Of a stretch of 64,000 nucleotides of DNA, positions 63,070-64,000 are shown in pieces; the first letter of the stretch is position 1; every line of letters starts with the position of its first letter. A model generated the notes under the pieces. That model made no database searches, had not been told where the DNA came from, and was given only the letters and a program-made list of their open reading frames with translations. Position numbers and translations under genes: made by a program. Location of the stretch: the NCBI RefSeq assembly GCF_047495555.1, contig NZ_CP166866.1:1214001-1278000 (forward strand), given 5' to 3'. Source of the stretch: Methanobacterium_D sp040373355. GTDB taxonomy: Archaea; Methanobacteriota; Methanobacteria; Methanobacteriales; Methanobacteriaceae.

Positions 63070-64000
63070 TTATTTAAGCCAATTATACCTCTTTTTCAGA
63101 TTTTTTAATGCAAATGGATACATAATTCTATGTAACGTATTATAATTGGATATCCACCGCAAGTTTCCTATTATTCGTTTTCCATTATTCAATATAAATG
63201 AATAATTGGTTTTGCTCATTTTCTCCCAGAAATAACGATTTACTATCCCTGCTTTTAATTTAGCACCAAATTTTGCATTAATCATTTTTTCATAATCTTC
63301 ACCAGTAATTATGCTCCTTGCTGCAAGATATCCTGAAGTAACAGCATATCTAATACCAAAACCCCACAGAAAATCCTGTAATCCTGCAGCTTCGCCTACA
63401 AATAATTTATTTCCCTCTTTAAATCGCTTTTTCATTGTAAAACAGCCAACACCTCCGCACTTTTCTCTTTTTTCAACATCAAAATCTAACATATTAGAAA
63501 AAAATTCTTCAGTCCTTTTAAAACAAGTATTAATAGTATTAAAATTATCCAATAACACCGTACTCATACATCCATAGCCTTTTGTTGTAAAAAAGTAACT
63601 ATAACCTTTAAAAGCTGCTTCATCATTAAATAACATAACTCCAGTATCTTCAAGACCGGTTTTGAATGTTATTCCCTTAACTATTCCAACAACATTTTCT
63701 GAAATAGGGCCAGTTGCAACTATATCTGCTTCATTTTCAGGGATAGTTTCATTAAAATATATATTAACATCCATATTCTCAGCTAGTTCTCTGAATCCTA
63801 AATCCATACTTCCCGGTACTGATCCTCTTTTGATAAGATAATATAATGGTCTTGGAGTTCTAATTTCTTTAGTTTTCAAGCCATTTGTAGCAATGATTTT
63901 TTTAAATGGGTCACAATCAAAATTAATGTCAATATTCATCTTTCTAAAATCATCTAAAATGTCTTCTTTTTCAGACCAGTTTTCGAGTCCCTCTAAATCT
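63070..64000 (-). CDS. FAD-dependent oxidoreductase, geranylgeranyl-reductase-like, C-terminal part
   Basis: The frame stays open to the right edge, so the N-terminus with the FAD-binding GxGxxG motif is outside the window; 309 residues are visible. They include RPLYYLIKRGSVPGSMD, an ATGP motif in ADIVATGPISEN and the late FAD motif LFVGEAAGLQDFLWGFGIRY, as in geranylgeranyl reductase-type flavoproteins that saturate isoprenoid lipids. A Cys-rich KCGGVGCF segment precedes the FAD motif. An in-frame ATG at 63937-63939 is internal, since coding sequence clearly continues upstream. Substrate not identified. Confidence 0.78.
   Translation of the reverse strand, partial: DLEGLENWSEKEDILDDFRKMNIDINFDCDPFKKIIATNGLKTKEIRTPRPLYYLIKRGSVPGSMDLGFRELAENMDVNIYFNETIPENEADIVATGPISENVVGIVKGITFKTGLEDTGVMLFNDEAAFKGYSYFFTTKGYGCMSTVLLDNFNTINTCFKRTEEFFSNMLDFDVEKREKCGGVGCFTMKKRFKEGNKLFVGEAAGLQDFLWGFGIRYAVTSGYLAARSIITGEDYEKMINAKFGAKLKAGIVNRYFWEKMSKTNYSFILNNGKRIIGNLRWISNYNTLHRIMYPFALKNLKKRYNWLK

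Overview
The window is AT-rich archaeal chromosome and fits a mesophilic methanogen of the Methanobacteriales, most like Methanobacterium. The evidence is a set of archaeal information-processing genes (Orc1/Cdc6, TFB, aRF1 with NIKS and GGQ motifs, archaeal DnaG, Gar1, a two-ring CDC48/VAT ATPase, archease with RtcB), the methanopterin-pathway enzyme MptE, and Shine-Dalgarno sequences of the GGAGGTGATC type. Genus assignment is inference from gene content; no rRNA or tRNA gene is present to confirm it.

Layout. 1-7.1 kb: a gene cut by the window edge, a channel-like protein with a degenerate selectivity filter, a solitary HsdR-N type nuclease, dUTPase, acetyl-CoA synthetase and a LytS-like sensor fused to a SpoIIE-type phosphatase. 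7.4-18.9 kb: a ThDP enzyme resembling acetolactate synthase, a radical SAM protein, a decayed hybrid histidine kinase, a class V aminotransferase, MptE, a zinc-type CDF exporter divergent from a CadC/SmtB-like sensor with two visible operators, and Orc1/Cdc6. 18.9-31 kb: CDC48, the archease-RtcB RNA ligation pair, HisG followed by a K+ channel, a TRAM protein, two unlisted membrane miniproteins, DUF763, NadA and an MTA/MTI phosphorylase. 31-41 kb: a second frameshifted pseudogene, BioY with a palindromic candidate operator, a tspO-DUF523/DUF1722-photolyase cluster, a WYL-like protein, a XerA recombinase, and a toprim protein-DnaG-AAA+ run. 41-50 kb: DUF211 behind a strikingly structured leader, an RraA-like protein, gar1-tfb, the ectoine operon ectABC, UMP kinase, aRF1 and a HEPN-like protein. 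50.9-58 kb: the two subunits of split GMP synthase (guaAB and guaAA) separated by a four-gene membrane/glycan cluster (DUF2142, GtrA, FAD oxidoreductase, GT39-like). 58-64 kb: DUF447, a receiver-histidine kinase, UPF0282, adenine deaminase and a truncated FAD oxidoreductase.

How it works together. Much of the window is core metabolism and information processing. The accessory layer is about stress and surface: osmolyte synthesis (ectABC), metal efflux with its sensor, light damage repair, ion channels, signalling proteins (one now dead) and a surface-glycan cluster. I saw no CRISPR array, insertion sequence, tRNA or rRNA. The strongest candidates for something undescribed are the DUF211 leader RNA (40784-40902), the phr/tspO/DUF1722 cluster, the Lon-like ATPase without a protease domain downstream of dnaG, and the solitary HEPN protein.
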